This document shows positions 26,401 to 33,449 of a stretch of DNA of 64,000 nt, in pieces. The notes under the pieces are model-generated. The model was not told the origin of the DNA, searched no databases, and worked only from the letters and a program-made list of their open reading frames with translations. Origin of the DNA: Amycolatopsis taiwanensis DSM 45107 (lineage in GTDB: Bacteria; Actinomycetota; Actinomycetes; Mycobacteriales; Pseudonocardiaceae); assembly GCF_000519205.1 (NCBI RefSeq), contig NZ_JAFB01000032.1:41575-105574 (forward strand). Direction: 5' to 3'. Position 1 is the stretch's first letter. Each line of letters starts with the position of its first letter. A program made the translations under genes and the position numbers.

Positions 26401-27254
26401 TCGAGCAGGCTGTCCACGTCTATGCGGTCGAGCGTGGCTTCGTCGTCTTCGTTCCGCGTGGGGCTCGCCTGCTGCCGAAGATAGACCTTTGACAGCGGGG
26501 GAGCGGTGGGAAGGCGGAATACATAGGGATGTTCGCGATCGGCCCGCATCGCCGCGTCGAGGTACATGCGCAGCCGTCGGCCGGGATAGCGCCAACCACC
26601 CGCGTGTAGCTGGGAATCATCCAGGTGGTCGAGCCACACGCGATTACGGGTCGCGCCATCGTGCACACGCGCGAGTTCGGGGAAGGTGCTCAACGCGAGG
26701 GAGATCGGGAGGAGAACGGCGCGTCCTGAACTCGGGTCCGTAGCACCGAGAACGCCACACACGGCACCCGTACGCCAGTTGATCACCGGGGCGCCGTCGA
26801 GACCCGGTCCCAGCCCGTTTCCCCGGAGTCGTACCGGGGTTTCCGCGGAGGAACCGTCGAGGTAGAGGGTGGACCAGCGGGGAACACCTTGCACATATCC
26901 CCACACCCACAGGGGATCGTTCGGCTCGGGCGGTCCGGCCAGGAACGCGTGGATACCGTTCTCCCGATCGGAGCTCCGCAGAGACAGGCGGTCTCGTTGG
27001 TCGCCGCCGACGGTCAGGATGAGTCTCGGTGTGACGAAGAAACCGGTCATGGCATCCGATCCCGTCGAGACCGGCACGGTGATCGCGTGCACGGCGTCCC
27101 GCAGGGAATGCCGGTCGTCGCCGGGAGAACCCGCCCGGGCAAGCCGGTGCATGTGAATGTCGCCGTGAATCTCACGGGCCTGGATCACGATACCCGTCAC
27201 CGGCCCGGAAACCACGTTCGTCACCGGCTGGTCCGGATCATTTGCCGCCGCCAT
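23469..27254 (-). CDS. NACHT (STAND) NTPase with degenerate trypsin-like domain and HEAT-like repeats
   Basis: Very large STAND NTPase of 1261 residues, of the kind that senses invaders and acts in antiphage defence. The N-terminus has VVSGPVTGIVIQAREIHGDI, a short motif often found at the head of actinobacterial effector proteins. Residues about 45-200 resemble a trypsin-like protease, but the usual CAHV histidine site reads LTVGGDQ and the GxSG site reads GLDG, so it looks inactive. The NACHT core follows: P-loop GDPGAGKSS (about 300), Walker B LVLVDGLDEI (about 375), and a DIAGLPLISTMLC helix. From about 690 to the end there are many imperfect repeats of some 35 residues with DPxxGxxxL and RLxAA positions, a HEAT-like sensor. 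ATG 27254 has GGAGG five bases ahead. Single gene, no partner. Confidence 0.85.
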   Translation of the reverse strand: MAAANDPDQPVTNVVSGPVTGIVIQAREIHGDIHMHRLARAGSPGDDRHSLRDAVHAITVPVSTGSDAMTGFFVTPRLILTVGGDQRDRLSLRSSDRENGIHAFLAGPPEPNDPLWVWGYVQGVPRWSTLYLDGSSAETPVRLRGNGLGPGLDGAPVINWRTGAVCGVLGATDPSSGRAVLLPISLALSTFPELARVHDGATRNRVWLDHLDDSQLHAGGWRYPGRRLRMYLDAAMRADREHPYVFRLPTAPPLSKVYLRQQASPTRNEDDEATLDRIDVDSLLDRCRDACLVGDPGAGKSSLVRHLTAASAARWLAEGRGEFVPLPIAAEALARNRSLPNALAEAVVSQLNLKLSHEQLVEMFGRAPMDGIPWLVLVDGLDEIMNQQRRRNALWKVIDLQGSPEYRFLVTSRPVADLAVAWRNNRPTFVIEPFDRGRLRDFALRWFTELGHDDPAASARAFLARVDRTKLRDIAGLPLISTMLCVLYDTSPSAELPNNQAELYDQFVSWLMGKLSTSDTRARLRARVAPYGPVAESAVDELLDGLENLIQDLAHDRQGLGETRWPENASVAAWLATRPEGRPPAAMPAGEWIEIIGEALRASGLLVQRGADLTFLHQTVEEYFAAGRLARDCPDPRTRAGRQLVKPQHAWPWPDLEVKTFLAARWLQRGADLHRPLKKLLSRRHRSNNVGFLVELTRQGLALDPKSRARAIATLSELLADPTTLNQDWQVHAQRLGELDPATAARTLDELARSGTKPENIRFEAANQLALLDRDRGLGTMEDLTVEPSLNTTTRMAIARLVVRLDENRGTAALARLAGLREFGEHRVEAAAAVAARDPGRGLPLLNAITGDSRVPGPARLVAAQTLLRHDSNTGMQALAALAQAPEADPPTRIDAASHLIAVDPTTADLLLSQLANDHDLPDDLRVQAARLRIEHLGHPPALLAEFSENADNDISLRLKAGHELGNLDPRQGATALIALASSVSDGATTLEALEQAATFDPVRAVARLTELASPAEPTPIDHLAAAAAVEDIAGPPHALPLYLALAEDDRTGGNLRLKAAEAALDIDRRSGLAVIARLARNKSIAGPTRVAAADQVAKHDIRQAVTLHAELCADTSLSVDLRLRAGEAAGPAGVAPLIQMSRQSKVDGQARLSAAMAALKRDQARGVAALAAIASSPQVASATRLRAVELVPDKKQTLRLYLELAENRSADDHTRLSAATAAAEINRRLGAAALRKLADSAQLGRSARQTALERADRYQR

Positions 27255-27369
27255 CGGCACCTCCGCCCGCTGCGGTTCTGGCCGCTACGCTAGCGAATCA
27301 CGGGCGCTTGGGGGTGCGTATCGGCAACCGCGGTGCTGGGTGGGTGAGGCGCCTGCTGGTGCGCCGCGG

Positions 27370-27933
27370 TCACGGCGCCGGGCGCGCGGCGGCTCCGGCG
27401 AGTTCGAGGCGGCCGAACTGGCCGGAGGAGTACACCAGCGGTCCTTCGGGGTCCGGAGTGCGGATCACGGTTCGCACGGTGCCCACCACGATCAGGTGCT
27501 TCGGGTAGGCGTAAAGCAGGTCGACCGCGCACTCGAACGAGGCTAGCGCGCCCGCCACCATCGGAGAGCCGGCACCGGCGACGGACCAGCGCCCGTAGCC
27601 GAACCGATCTCCTTGCCGGAGGCCGGCGAAGGCCTCCGCGATGTCCCGCTGCCGCCGGGACAGGGCGTTCACGGCGAAGCGCCGGACACGGGGCAGCAGG
27701 CCGCCCAGTCCGGTGTGCCGGGGCACGCAGACCAGGAGGGTCGGCGGCTCGGCGCCGAGGGTGCACAGGCCCGTGCTCGTCACTCCGGCACGTGCTCCGC
27801 GCTCGTCACACGCCGTGATGACGGCTACCCCGTTGGCAAGGTGACGGGCGCCCCGGTTGAACTCCTCGGTCGTCTCGCATGGCTGGTCGGCAACTGGATC
27901 GGGCAAGGTCAGCGTTGGGGAGTCGGCGAGCAC
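27370..27933 (-). CDS. Flavin reductase-like FMN-binding protein
   Basis: Protein of about 187 residues of the flavin reductase family (HpaC/DIM6 type), which uses NAD(P)H to supply reduced flavin to two-component monooxygenases, or binds FMN itself. The core shows RHLANGVAVITACDERGARAG (about 30), VTSTGLCTLGAEPPTLLVCV and HTGLGGLLPRVRRFAVNAL, then FECAVDLLYAYPKHLIVVG. The first 25 residues are variable; a start at a later codon is possible. No monooxygenase is encoded beside it; the LuxR regulator upstream on the same strand is about 180 bp away and may control it. Confidence 0.8.
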   Translation of the reverse strand: MLADSPTLTLPDPVADQPCETTEEFNRGARHLANGVAVITACDERGARAGVTSTGLCTLGAEPPTLLVCVPRHTGLGGLLPRVRRFAVNALSRRQRDIAEAFAGLRQGDRFGYGRWSVAGAGSPMVAGALASFECAVDLLYAYPKHLIVVGTVRTVIRTPDPEGPLVYSSGQFGRLELAGAAARPAP

Positions 27934-28113
27934 GTTGTCCTCCGCTGAGTCGGATTGGCAGTGCCGGGACGAGGGTATCGGTCAAGTGTGGCGTGCATCA
28001 CGGTACAGATCATGGGGGCAATCCACGACACCCATACCTAAACCGTCCTGAACGGCGAGAGTGTGTTTCCGCGCGAGGTAACCACGATCGCGCGCCCTCT
28101 GCAGAAACCCTGA

Positions 28114-30447
28114 CTAGGGCCCCGGCGTGCCTCGGTGCTCGGCGACCCAGGCGGCGATCTGGGTCCGGGACGAGAAGCCGAGCTTGCTGAGAATGTGTTC
28201 CACGTGGGCCTCGGCGGTCCGCCGCGCGACGACGAGTTTGTCCGCGATGGCCTTGTTGCTCAGCCCCAGCGCCACCAGCTCCGCGACCTCCATCTCGCGT
28301 CGCGTCAACGGCCCGCCGGCCTCGCCCTCCGCGGGCTGCTGCTCAGGCGACGGCTGGTGTTCATCGAGCGCGTACGCGATGACCTGGTCGACGGGCATGC
28401 TCGCGCCGCTGTCGAACGGCGCGGCGAATCCCGCCCGCCCCAATGCCTTCCGGACTTCGGCCAGACACCGCTCGCGGTGCTGGATCAGCGAGCGCATCCC
28501 GAACAACGGCGCACCGACGCGGCGCCAGATGGCCTGCGCGCCCCCCAGCAGGCGAGCGCTGCGCACATGCTGCCCGGCCGCGCCTGCCGTCCAGGCCAGC
28601 ATCTCCAGGCAGAAGCCGATGACCCACTGCTCGTTGAACTGCCGGGCCAGCCGCAACGCGTCGCGTCCCGACTCCGCGGCCTGCTCACCGTCACCCAGCT
28701 GCCAGGCCACGAGTCCCTTGTCCCACAACAGGTAGGACTTCAGCCATTGCTCGCCGCGGGAGTCGCAGATCGCGATCGCCTCGTCGCACAGGGCGGCGGC
28801 GCGGCAGAGATTCGACTGCAGGGCCGTGACCGCGATCAAGTAGAAGGAACCGTCGAGGACGCCGAGCGTGTTGTCGAGGGCGCGATGCATGCTCAGGCAG
28901 TCCTCGAGATGGGCGCGCGCCTGAGGCAGGTCGCCCTCACTGAACGCGGTCATGCCGCTGAGCTGGACGGCCCACGCCGCGGCGTGCGCGTCGTCGAGCT
29001 CTTCGGCGTCGCGGCGGCATTCGGCGATCATCGGCATGGCGGTCGCGAAGTCCTGCTGGAAGACGCACAAGTACGCGGCCACCCAGAGCGCGAACGCACG
29101 GGCGTGGCTGGGCGGACCGTCGAGGGCCAGCCCGCGTTCGAGCCAACGCCGCCCCTCGCTGGTGAGGCCGGTGGCGACCCAGAAGAACCACAACTCGCCG
29201 GCCATCCGCAGGCACCTGTCGAGTTGGCCGGACTCGGCCAGGCACGATTCGAGGGCGGCCCGGATGTTGCCGTGCTCGGTGCGCAGCCGGGCAAGCCAGC
29301 GATGCTGGTCGGGGCCGGGCCACTGCTGCCACGCCTGTTCGACCATGTGCGCGTAGTACTCGCGGTGACGCTGCCGGACCGCATGTTCCGACGACTGCCC
29401 GCGCAGCCGGTCCTGGCCGTACTGCCGGATCATCTCCAGGAGCCGGTAACGCACCTGCCTCTCGTGCTCTTCCGCGATCACGATGGACTTGTCGACCAGC
29501 GCGGCGAGCAGGTCGACCACTTCGTCGGCATCGAGGTCGCCGCGGCAGACGGCCTCGGCCGCGGGCCGGTCGAAGCCACCGGAGAACACCGACAACCACG
29601 CCCAGAGCGTGCGTTCGGCCTCCGAGCACAGGTCGTAACTCCAGCCGATCAGTGCGGGCAGGGTCTGGTGCCGGGGCAGGACGCCCTGGTTGGTCGTCTC
29701 CAGCAGGCGATACCGGTTGTTGAGCCCTTCGAGGATCTCGTCGAGGGACAGCGTGCGAAGCCACACGGCGGCGAGTTCGATCGCCAGGGGCAGGCCGTCG
29801 AGCCGCTGGCAGATGCGGATCAGGGTCTCGAGGTTGGCTTCGGTGACCGTGAACCTCGGTTGCACGGCCACCGCCCGGTCGATGAACAGGCTGACCGCCT
29901 CGTACTGGCTTATCGCGTCCAACGGCGGCAACTGGTCGGGCTCGGGCATGGACATCGTGGGCACCTGGTAGAGGTGCTCACCGGTGAGCCCGAGGGCCTG
30001 CCGGCTGGTCGCGAGTATGCGCAGGTTGGGCGCTGCCCGCAACGCGGCATCGGCGAGCACCGCGCAGGCGTCGCGCAGATGCTCACAGTTGTCGAGGATC
30101 AGCAGCAACTGCTTGTCGCTGAGGTATTCGGTCAGGGCGGGGATCGGCCACCGGGTGGTGCGGTCGTGCAGCCCGAGCGTGCTCGCGATGGTCTGGGTGA
30201 GCAGGGCCTGGTCCTCCAGCGCGGCCAGTTGCACGAACCAGACACCGTCGGCGAAGGCGCGTTTCAGCTCCGCGGCGACCCGGAGCGCGAGCCGTGTCTT
30301 TCCCGCCCCGCCCACTCCGGTGAGCGTGACCAGCCGGGAAACCGACAACAGGCGTTTGATGTCGGCAACCACGCGGCGGCGGCCTACGAAGCTGGTGAGT
30401 TCAGCGGGAAGGTTGCCCGCGTGGTGTGGTGGTTTCGAAGCGGGCAT
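28114..30447 (-). CDS. Large LuxR-family regulator with NB-ARC ATPase and TPR-like middle
   Basis: Multidomain transcriptional regulator of 777 residues. The N-terminal ATPase has P-loop LTGVGGAGKTRLAL (about 40-53), QLLLILDNCEHLRDA (Walker B, about 110), ILATSRQALGL and GLPLAIELAA (GxP motif, about 214). Residues about 370-640 are helical and TPR-like. The C-terminal LuxR helix-turn-helix is clear: LTRREMEVAELVALGLSNKA and ARRTAEAHVEHILSKLGFSS (about 712-760). Proteins of this build bind ATP and a ligand and activate nearby or distant genes. Neighbours are a flavin reductase gene downstream and an oxidase on the same strand upstream; the target is not evident. Confidence 0.92.
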   Translation of the reverse strand: MPASKPPHHAGNLPAELTSFVGRRRVVADIKRLLSVSRLVTLTGVGGAGKTRLALRVAAELKRAFADGVWFVQLAALEDQALLTQTIASTLGLHDRTTRWPIPALTEYLSDKQLLLILDNCEHLRDACAVLADAALRAAPNLRILATSRQALGLTGEHLYQVPTMSMPEPDQLPPLDAISQYEAVSLFIDRAVAVQPRFTVTEANLETLIRICQRLDGLPLAIELAAVWLRTLSLDEILEGLNNRYRLLETTNQGVLPRHQTLPALIGWSYDLCSEAERTLWAWLSVFSGGFDRPAAEAVCRGDLDADEVVDLLAALVDKSIVIAEEHERQVRYRLLEMIRQYGQDRLRGQSSEHAVRQRHREYYAHMVEQAWQQWPGPDQHRWLARLRTEHGNIRAALESCLAESGQLDRCLRMAGELWFFWVATGLTSEGRRWLERGLALDGPPSHARAFALWVAAYLCVFQQDFATAMPMIAECRRDAEELDDAHAAAWAVQLSGMTAFSEGDLPQARAHLEDCLSMHRALDNTLGVLDGSFYLIAVTALQSNLCRAAALCDEAIAICDSRGEQWLKSYLLWDKGLVAWQLGDGEQAAESGRDALRLARQFNEQWVIGFCLEMLAWTAGAAGQHVRSARLLGGAQAIWRRVGAPLFGMRSLIQHRERCLAEVRKALGRAGFAAPFDSGASMPVDQVIAYALDEHQPSPEQQPAEGEAGGPLTRREMEVAELVALGLSNKAIADKLVVARRTAEAHVEHILSKLGFSSRTQIAAWVAEHRGTPGP

Positions 30448-30680
30448 ACGAATGGGAGTGTAATCACGGCCACACCCGCAGGCAACAGTGCTATGTGGAC
30501 TGCCGGGCGCCCGGGCGGCAGGCCGACGAGCGCATGCGCGGCCCGGACGTCGGCGATGCCCGCCGCGGGCAGCACCCGGTCGACGAGGAAGAGTGCTAGT
30601 TCATCGGACCACGCGGGTACGGCGATGGCATACCGTGACAGCCGTGTTGCGGACTGTGTGGGTTTCGGTGATCGTCACGG
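30448..30680. other. Intergenic stretch, possible coding relic
   Basis: About 230 bp without a convincing gene. The minus strand holds an open stretch reading ELALFLVDRVLPAAGIADVR and HALVGLPPGRPAVHI, which looks protein-like but has no start, runs into the regulator gene and matches nothing I recognise. Confidence 0.3.
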
Positions 30681-32015
30681 TCAGCTCCAGGGGAAGGGGG
30701 AGTGGCTCGTGGGGTGCAGTTGCCCGCTGGCGTAGCGGCTGAACCGGAAGGGTTCCAGCAGTGCCTGCGGGTTTCCGGTCAGCTCCTCCGCGACGAGCGC
30801 GCCGACGCCGATCATCTTGTATCCGTGGTTGGAGTCCGCGATGACGTAGGCGTTTTGCCGGAATGTGTCAAAGACGGGAAAGCTGTCCGGTGTGAAGGCG
30901 CCGATCCCGCCCGAAGGCTCCTTGCGGTAGAGGTCGCGCTTGCCCTCGAATCGCTTGTGACAGTGGGCGAGCGCGGAAGTCCACATGCGAGCGAAGTCCT
31001 CGCCGACGGTGAACTCCGGGCTCGCCGGGCCGTAAGGGTCGACGGCGACCTCGCCGGCGGGCCGGTCCAGCCGGAGCGGTGCCGCCCCGCCCTGCACGCC
31101 GCCGAAGGCGAAGTCGGGTTTGTAGTAGATGCCCCACATCTCGTCGGTGACGAGGCTTCCGTCCGTATCGTCACGGAGCGGCTCGGCGGAGTCGATGTGC
31201 ACGACGGGCGGCAGGTTGCCGTGGTTGTCGGTGAACGTGTTCGGGTCCACGTCGAGCGTGCCTTCCTGCAGTGCCCAATACGTCCACATCGGAGTGTTTT
31301 CCCGGGTGGTGCCGTCCGGTGCGGTGAGCGTGAGGTGGCCGGGTAGCTCCAGCATGGCCCAGATGTCCCGGACCCACGGGCCGGCCGCGACGACCAGGTG
31401 CTCGCAGCGGATGTCGCCCGCGTCGGTCCGCACGGCGGTCACCGCGGACGAATCGAGGGTGAGCCCGGTGACGGTGACCCCGGTCCGGATGTCCACCCCC
31501 TCGGCCAGTGCCTTGGCCGCGAGTCCCCGCATCGACGCGACGTTGTTGGCGTAGCCGCCCTGTTTTTCGTGCAATACCACCGATGTCCCGGGTGCCTGCC
31601 AGTCGGAGAACATGCCGGTGAGGTAGGCGCGGCAGGCGTCGGCGCCGTCGACGATGGTGGAGCGGTAGCCGATCGCCTGCTGCTCGGTGTAGATCTGCCC
31701 GACGTCGGCGCGCATCGCCTCGGGCGCGACCTGAAGGTAGCCCACCGGGTGGTAGGAGAACGCGCTGGGATCGGTTTCCCAGATGGCGACGGAGTGTGCC
31801 ATGAGTTCCCGCATGGCCGGCTGGAAATAATTGTTGCGGATCACTCCACATGCGACTCCCGACGCGCCCGCGGCGATGCCGGTCTTGTCGACGACCACGA
31901 TGTCGTTGCCGGAGCCCTTGCCGGTGGCCTTCAGGCGCCGGGCGAGGTGCCACGCGGTGGACAGTCCGTGGATTCCGGCGCCGATGATCACGAATCGAGC
32001 GTGCTGCTGGCCCAT
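30681..32015 (-). CDS. FAD-dependent amine oxidase, DAO family (sarcosine oxidase beta-like)
   Basis: Flavoprotein of about 444 residues from the D-amino-acid oxidase superfamily, nearest in layout to sarcosine/dimethylglycine oxidising enzymes and SoxB-like subunits. The dinucleotide site FVIIGAGIHGLSTAWHLARR starts near residue 8, a second FAD contact is VVDKTGIAAGASGVACGVIR (about 40), and the C-terminal flavin loop is NAYVIADSNHGYKMIG (about 400). The ATG at 32015 has AGAGGTG six bases upstream; the GTG nine bases earlier overlaps that site. A divergent IclR gene 120 bp away probably controls it. The one-carbon genes next door suggest an N-methylated amino acid as substrate, but that is context only. 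Confidence 0.85.
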   Translation of the reverse strand: MGQQHARFVIIGAGIHGLSTAWHLARRLKATGKGSGNDIVVVDKTGIAAGASGVACGVIRNNYFQPAMRELMAHSVAIWETDPSAFSYHPVGYLQVAPEAMRADVGQIYTEQQAIGYRSTIVDGADACRAYLTGMFSDWQAPGTSVVLHEKQGGYANNVASMRGLAAKALAEGVDIRTGVTVTGLTLDSSAVTAVRTDAGDIRCEHLVVAAGPWVRDIWAMLELPGHLTLTAPDGTTRENTPMWTYWALQEGTLDVDPNTFTDNHGNLPPVVHIDSAEPLRDDTDGSLVTDEMWGIYYKPDFAFGGVQGGAAPLRLDRPAGEVAVDPYGPASPEFTVGEDFARMWTSALAHCHKRFEGKRDLYRKEPSGGIGAFTPDSFPVFDTFRQNAYVIADSNHGYKMIGVGALVAEELTGNPQALLEPFRFSRYASGQLHPTSHSPFPWS

Positions 32016-32136
32016 GCTGGTCACCTCTGTGCCGTAGTGCGTTGCCTGGACTCGACGATCAGATATAGAATTGCCGTGGCGGAAATGCCATTACCACTAT
32101 GGTTATGAGTGTAGTCGGCGGGGAGTTGGCGAAACA

Positions 32137-32895
32137 ATGGCTCGTACCGGAAATCCGGCGGTCCGGCAGGTCGAAGCGGTGCAGCGAGCCATCGCGGTTT
32201 TGGACGTGCTGGGTGAAGCGGGTGGTGAGCTCGGTACGAACGAGATCGCCCGCCGCACCGGCATCAATGTCAGCAGCGTGTCGCGGCTGCTGGCCACCCT
32301 CGTCGACGGCGGTCTGGCACACCACGTTCCGTCGACCGGGCGGTACCGGCTGGGCATCCGGATCCTGCAACTCGCCCGCGCGGTACGGCAAAACCTCGAT
32401 ATCCGGGACGTCGCACGGCCGTACCTGGTCGAGCTCAGCGAGCTCACCGGTGAGACAGCGACCCTGTCGCTACCGGGGCGGCACGAAGTGCTGACCATCG
32501 ACTTCGTGCAGAGCGAGGCGTCCGTGCGCAGTGTCGCGGCGATCGGCCGGAACAGCGTCGCGCACGCCACGGCGGTCGGGAAGGTGTTTCTGGCCTGGGG
32601 CGGCAGCCTCCCCGAGGCCGAGCTCACCGCGTTCACGGACCGGACCGTCACCGACCCGGCCGAGCTGGCGCGCGAACTCGACCAGGTGCGCCGCCGGGGC
32701 TGGGCCGGCGCGGCCGGTGAACGGGAGCGCGAACTCAACGGGATCGCCGCTCCGGTCCTGGATTCGGGGCAGCTGGCGGCGATCATCGGGCTCCAGGGGC
32801 CGGCGGCCCGGTTCACCGCGAAGCCGATGCGCCGGGCGGCTGACTTGCTGATCGAGCGGGCGGCGCTCATCGAGTCCGTGCTTCAGGCGGGCTGA
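32137..32895 (+). CDS. IclR-family transcriptional regulator
   Basis: IclR regulator of 252 residues, divergent from the FAD oxidase. Winged helix about 10-65 (LGTNEIARRTGINVSSVSRL), then the effector domain with GETATLSLPGRHEVLTIDFV, RNSVAHATAVGKVFLAWGG and the C-terminal NGIAAPVLDSGQLAAIIGLQ. The open frame begins at 32071, but the ATG at 32137 (MARTGNPAVRQVEAV) follows a GGGGAG site and gives the standard length. It most likely controls the oxidase gene. It ends in a convergent arrangement with the cyclodeaminase gene, with a hairpin between. Confidence 0.9.
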   Translation: MARTGNPAVRQVEAVQRAIAVLDVLGEAGGELGTNEIARRTGINVSSVSRLLATLVDGGLAHHVPSTGRYRLGIRILQLARAVRQNLDIRDVARPYLVELSELTGETATLSLPGRHEVLTIDFVQSEASVRSVAAIGRNSVAHATAVGKVFLAWGGSLPEAELTAFTDRTVTDPAELARELDQVRRRGWAGAAGERERELNGIAAPVLDSGQLAAIIGLQGPAARFTAKPMRRAADLLIERAALIESVLQAG

Positions 32896-32903
32896 AGCCG
32901 GGC

Positions 32904-32922
32904 ACCACCTTGTCACGGTGGT
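32904..32922. terminator. Hairpin between convergent genes
   Basis: ACCACC, seven-base loop, GGTGGT, followed on the plus strand by TTCTC. It lies between the IclR stop and the end of the convergent cyclodeaminase gene, overlapping the last codons of the latter. The short stem makes this a modest candidate. Confidence 0.4.
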
Positions 32923-33449
32923 TCTCCGCAGCGCTCGACATAGGCGTCGGCGCGTTCGGTCAGCTGGGGGTCAAGACCTCCCGCGGCCACATTGATCCGC
33001 ACCAGCGCGGCCGCCGCGATGGCCGCGCCCTTCGCCAGTGTCGCGGCTACGCGCGCGTCGCCGATCAAATTCGGGTTTCCCCCGGCGACCAGCCGCGCCG
33101 CAAGCGTGGCGACTTCGGAGCCGATACCGGCAATCCGCAACGGCACGTCGGTGGCCCTGCCGAGCGCGGTGGTGATGTCCCGCTCGTCTTTCCGCCGGTA
33201 GGCATCGAGCACAGCCTGGTACGCCTCGATATCGGCGTCAGCGAGCGCGAGCGCCTCGTGGCGAAGGCTGTCCGCACGACCGGCCAGCTCGGCGAGATCG
33301 CTATCGGCGAACCTCGCCGCCATCGCGACGAGTGCCGCCGACGTACCGGCGGTCACCGCCGCGACCGCGCCGCCTCCCGGCGCCGCGGTCCGTGCCGCGA
33401 CGGCGCCGGCAAAGTCGCGGACCGTCAGCTCCGGCACTCCCTCGCTCAC
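32913..33449 (-). CDS. fchA: Cyclodeaminase/methenyl-THF cyclohydrolase family protein (FchA-like)
   Basis: Protein of 178 residues of the FTCD C-terminal domain family, which includes formiminotetrahydrofolate cyclodeaminase and methenyl-THF cyclohydrolase (FchA). Visible blocks: VRDFAGAVAARTAAPGGGAV (about 9), the GGGAVAAVTAGTSAALVAM helix, and KGAAIAAAALVRINVA near the end. The GTG at 33449 overlaps the fhs stop by four bases (GTGA), so the two are co-translated. Paired with Fhs, a cyclohydrolase step between methenyl-THF and 10-formyl-THF is the obvious role. Its slightly short length (family about 200) is noted. A long open frame upstream of the GTG is in another frame of fhs and is not coding. 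Confidence 0.85.
   Translation of the reverse strand: MSEGVPELTVRDFAGAVAARTAAPGGGAVAAVTAGTSAALVAMAARFADSDLAELAGRADSLRHEALALADADIEAYQAVLDAYRRKDERDITTALGRATDVPLRIAGIGSEVATLAARLVAGGNPNLIGDARVAATLAKGAAIAAAALVRINVAAGGLDPQLTERADAYVERCGEPP

Noticed and set aside
28135..30735. Plus-strand frame of over 850 codons opposite the LuxR regulator
   Set aside because: No domain is recognisable and the minus strand has complete ATPase and LuxR motifs; a typical high-GC shadow.
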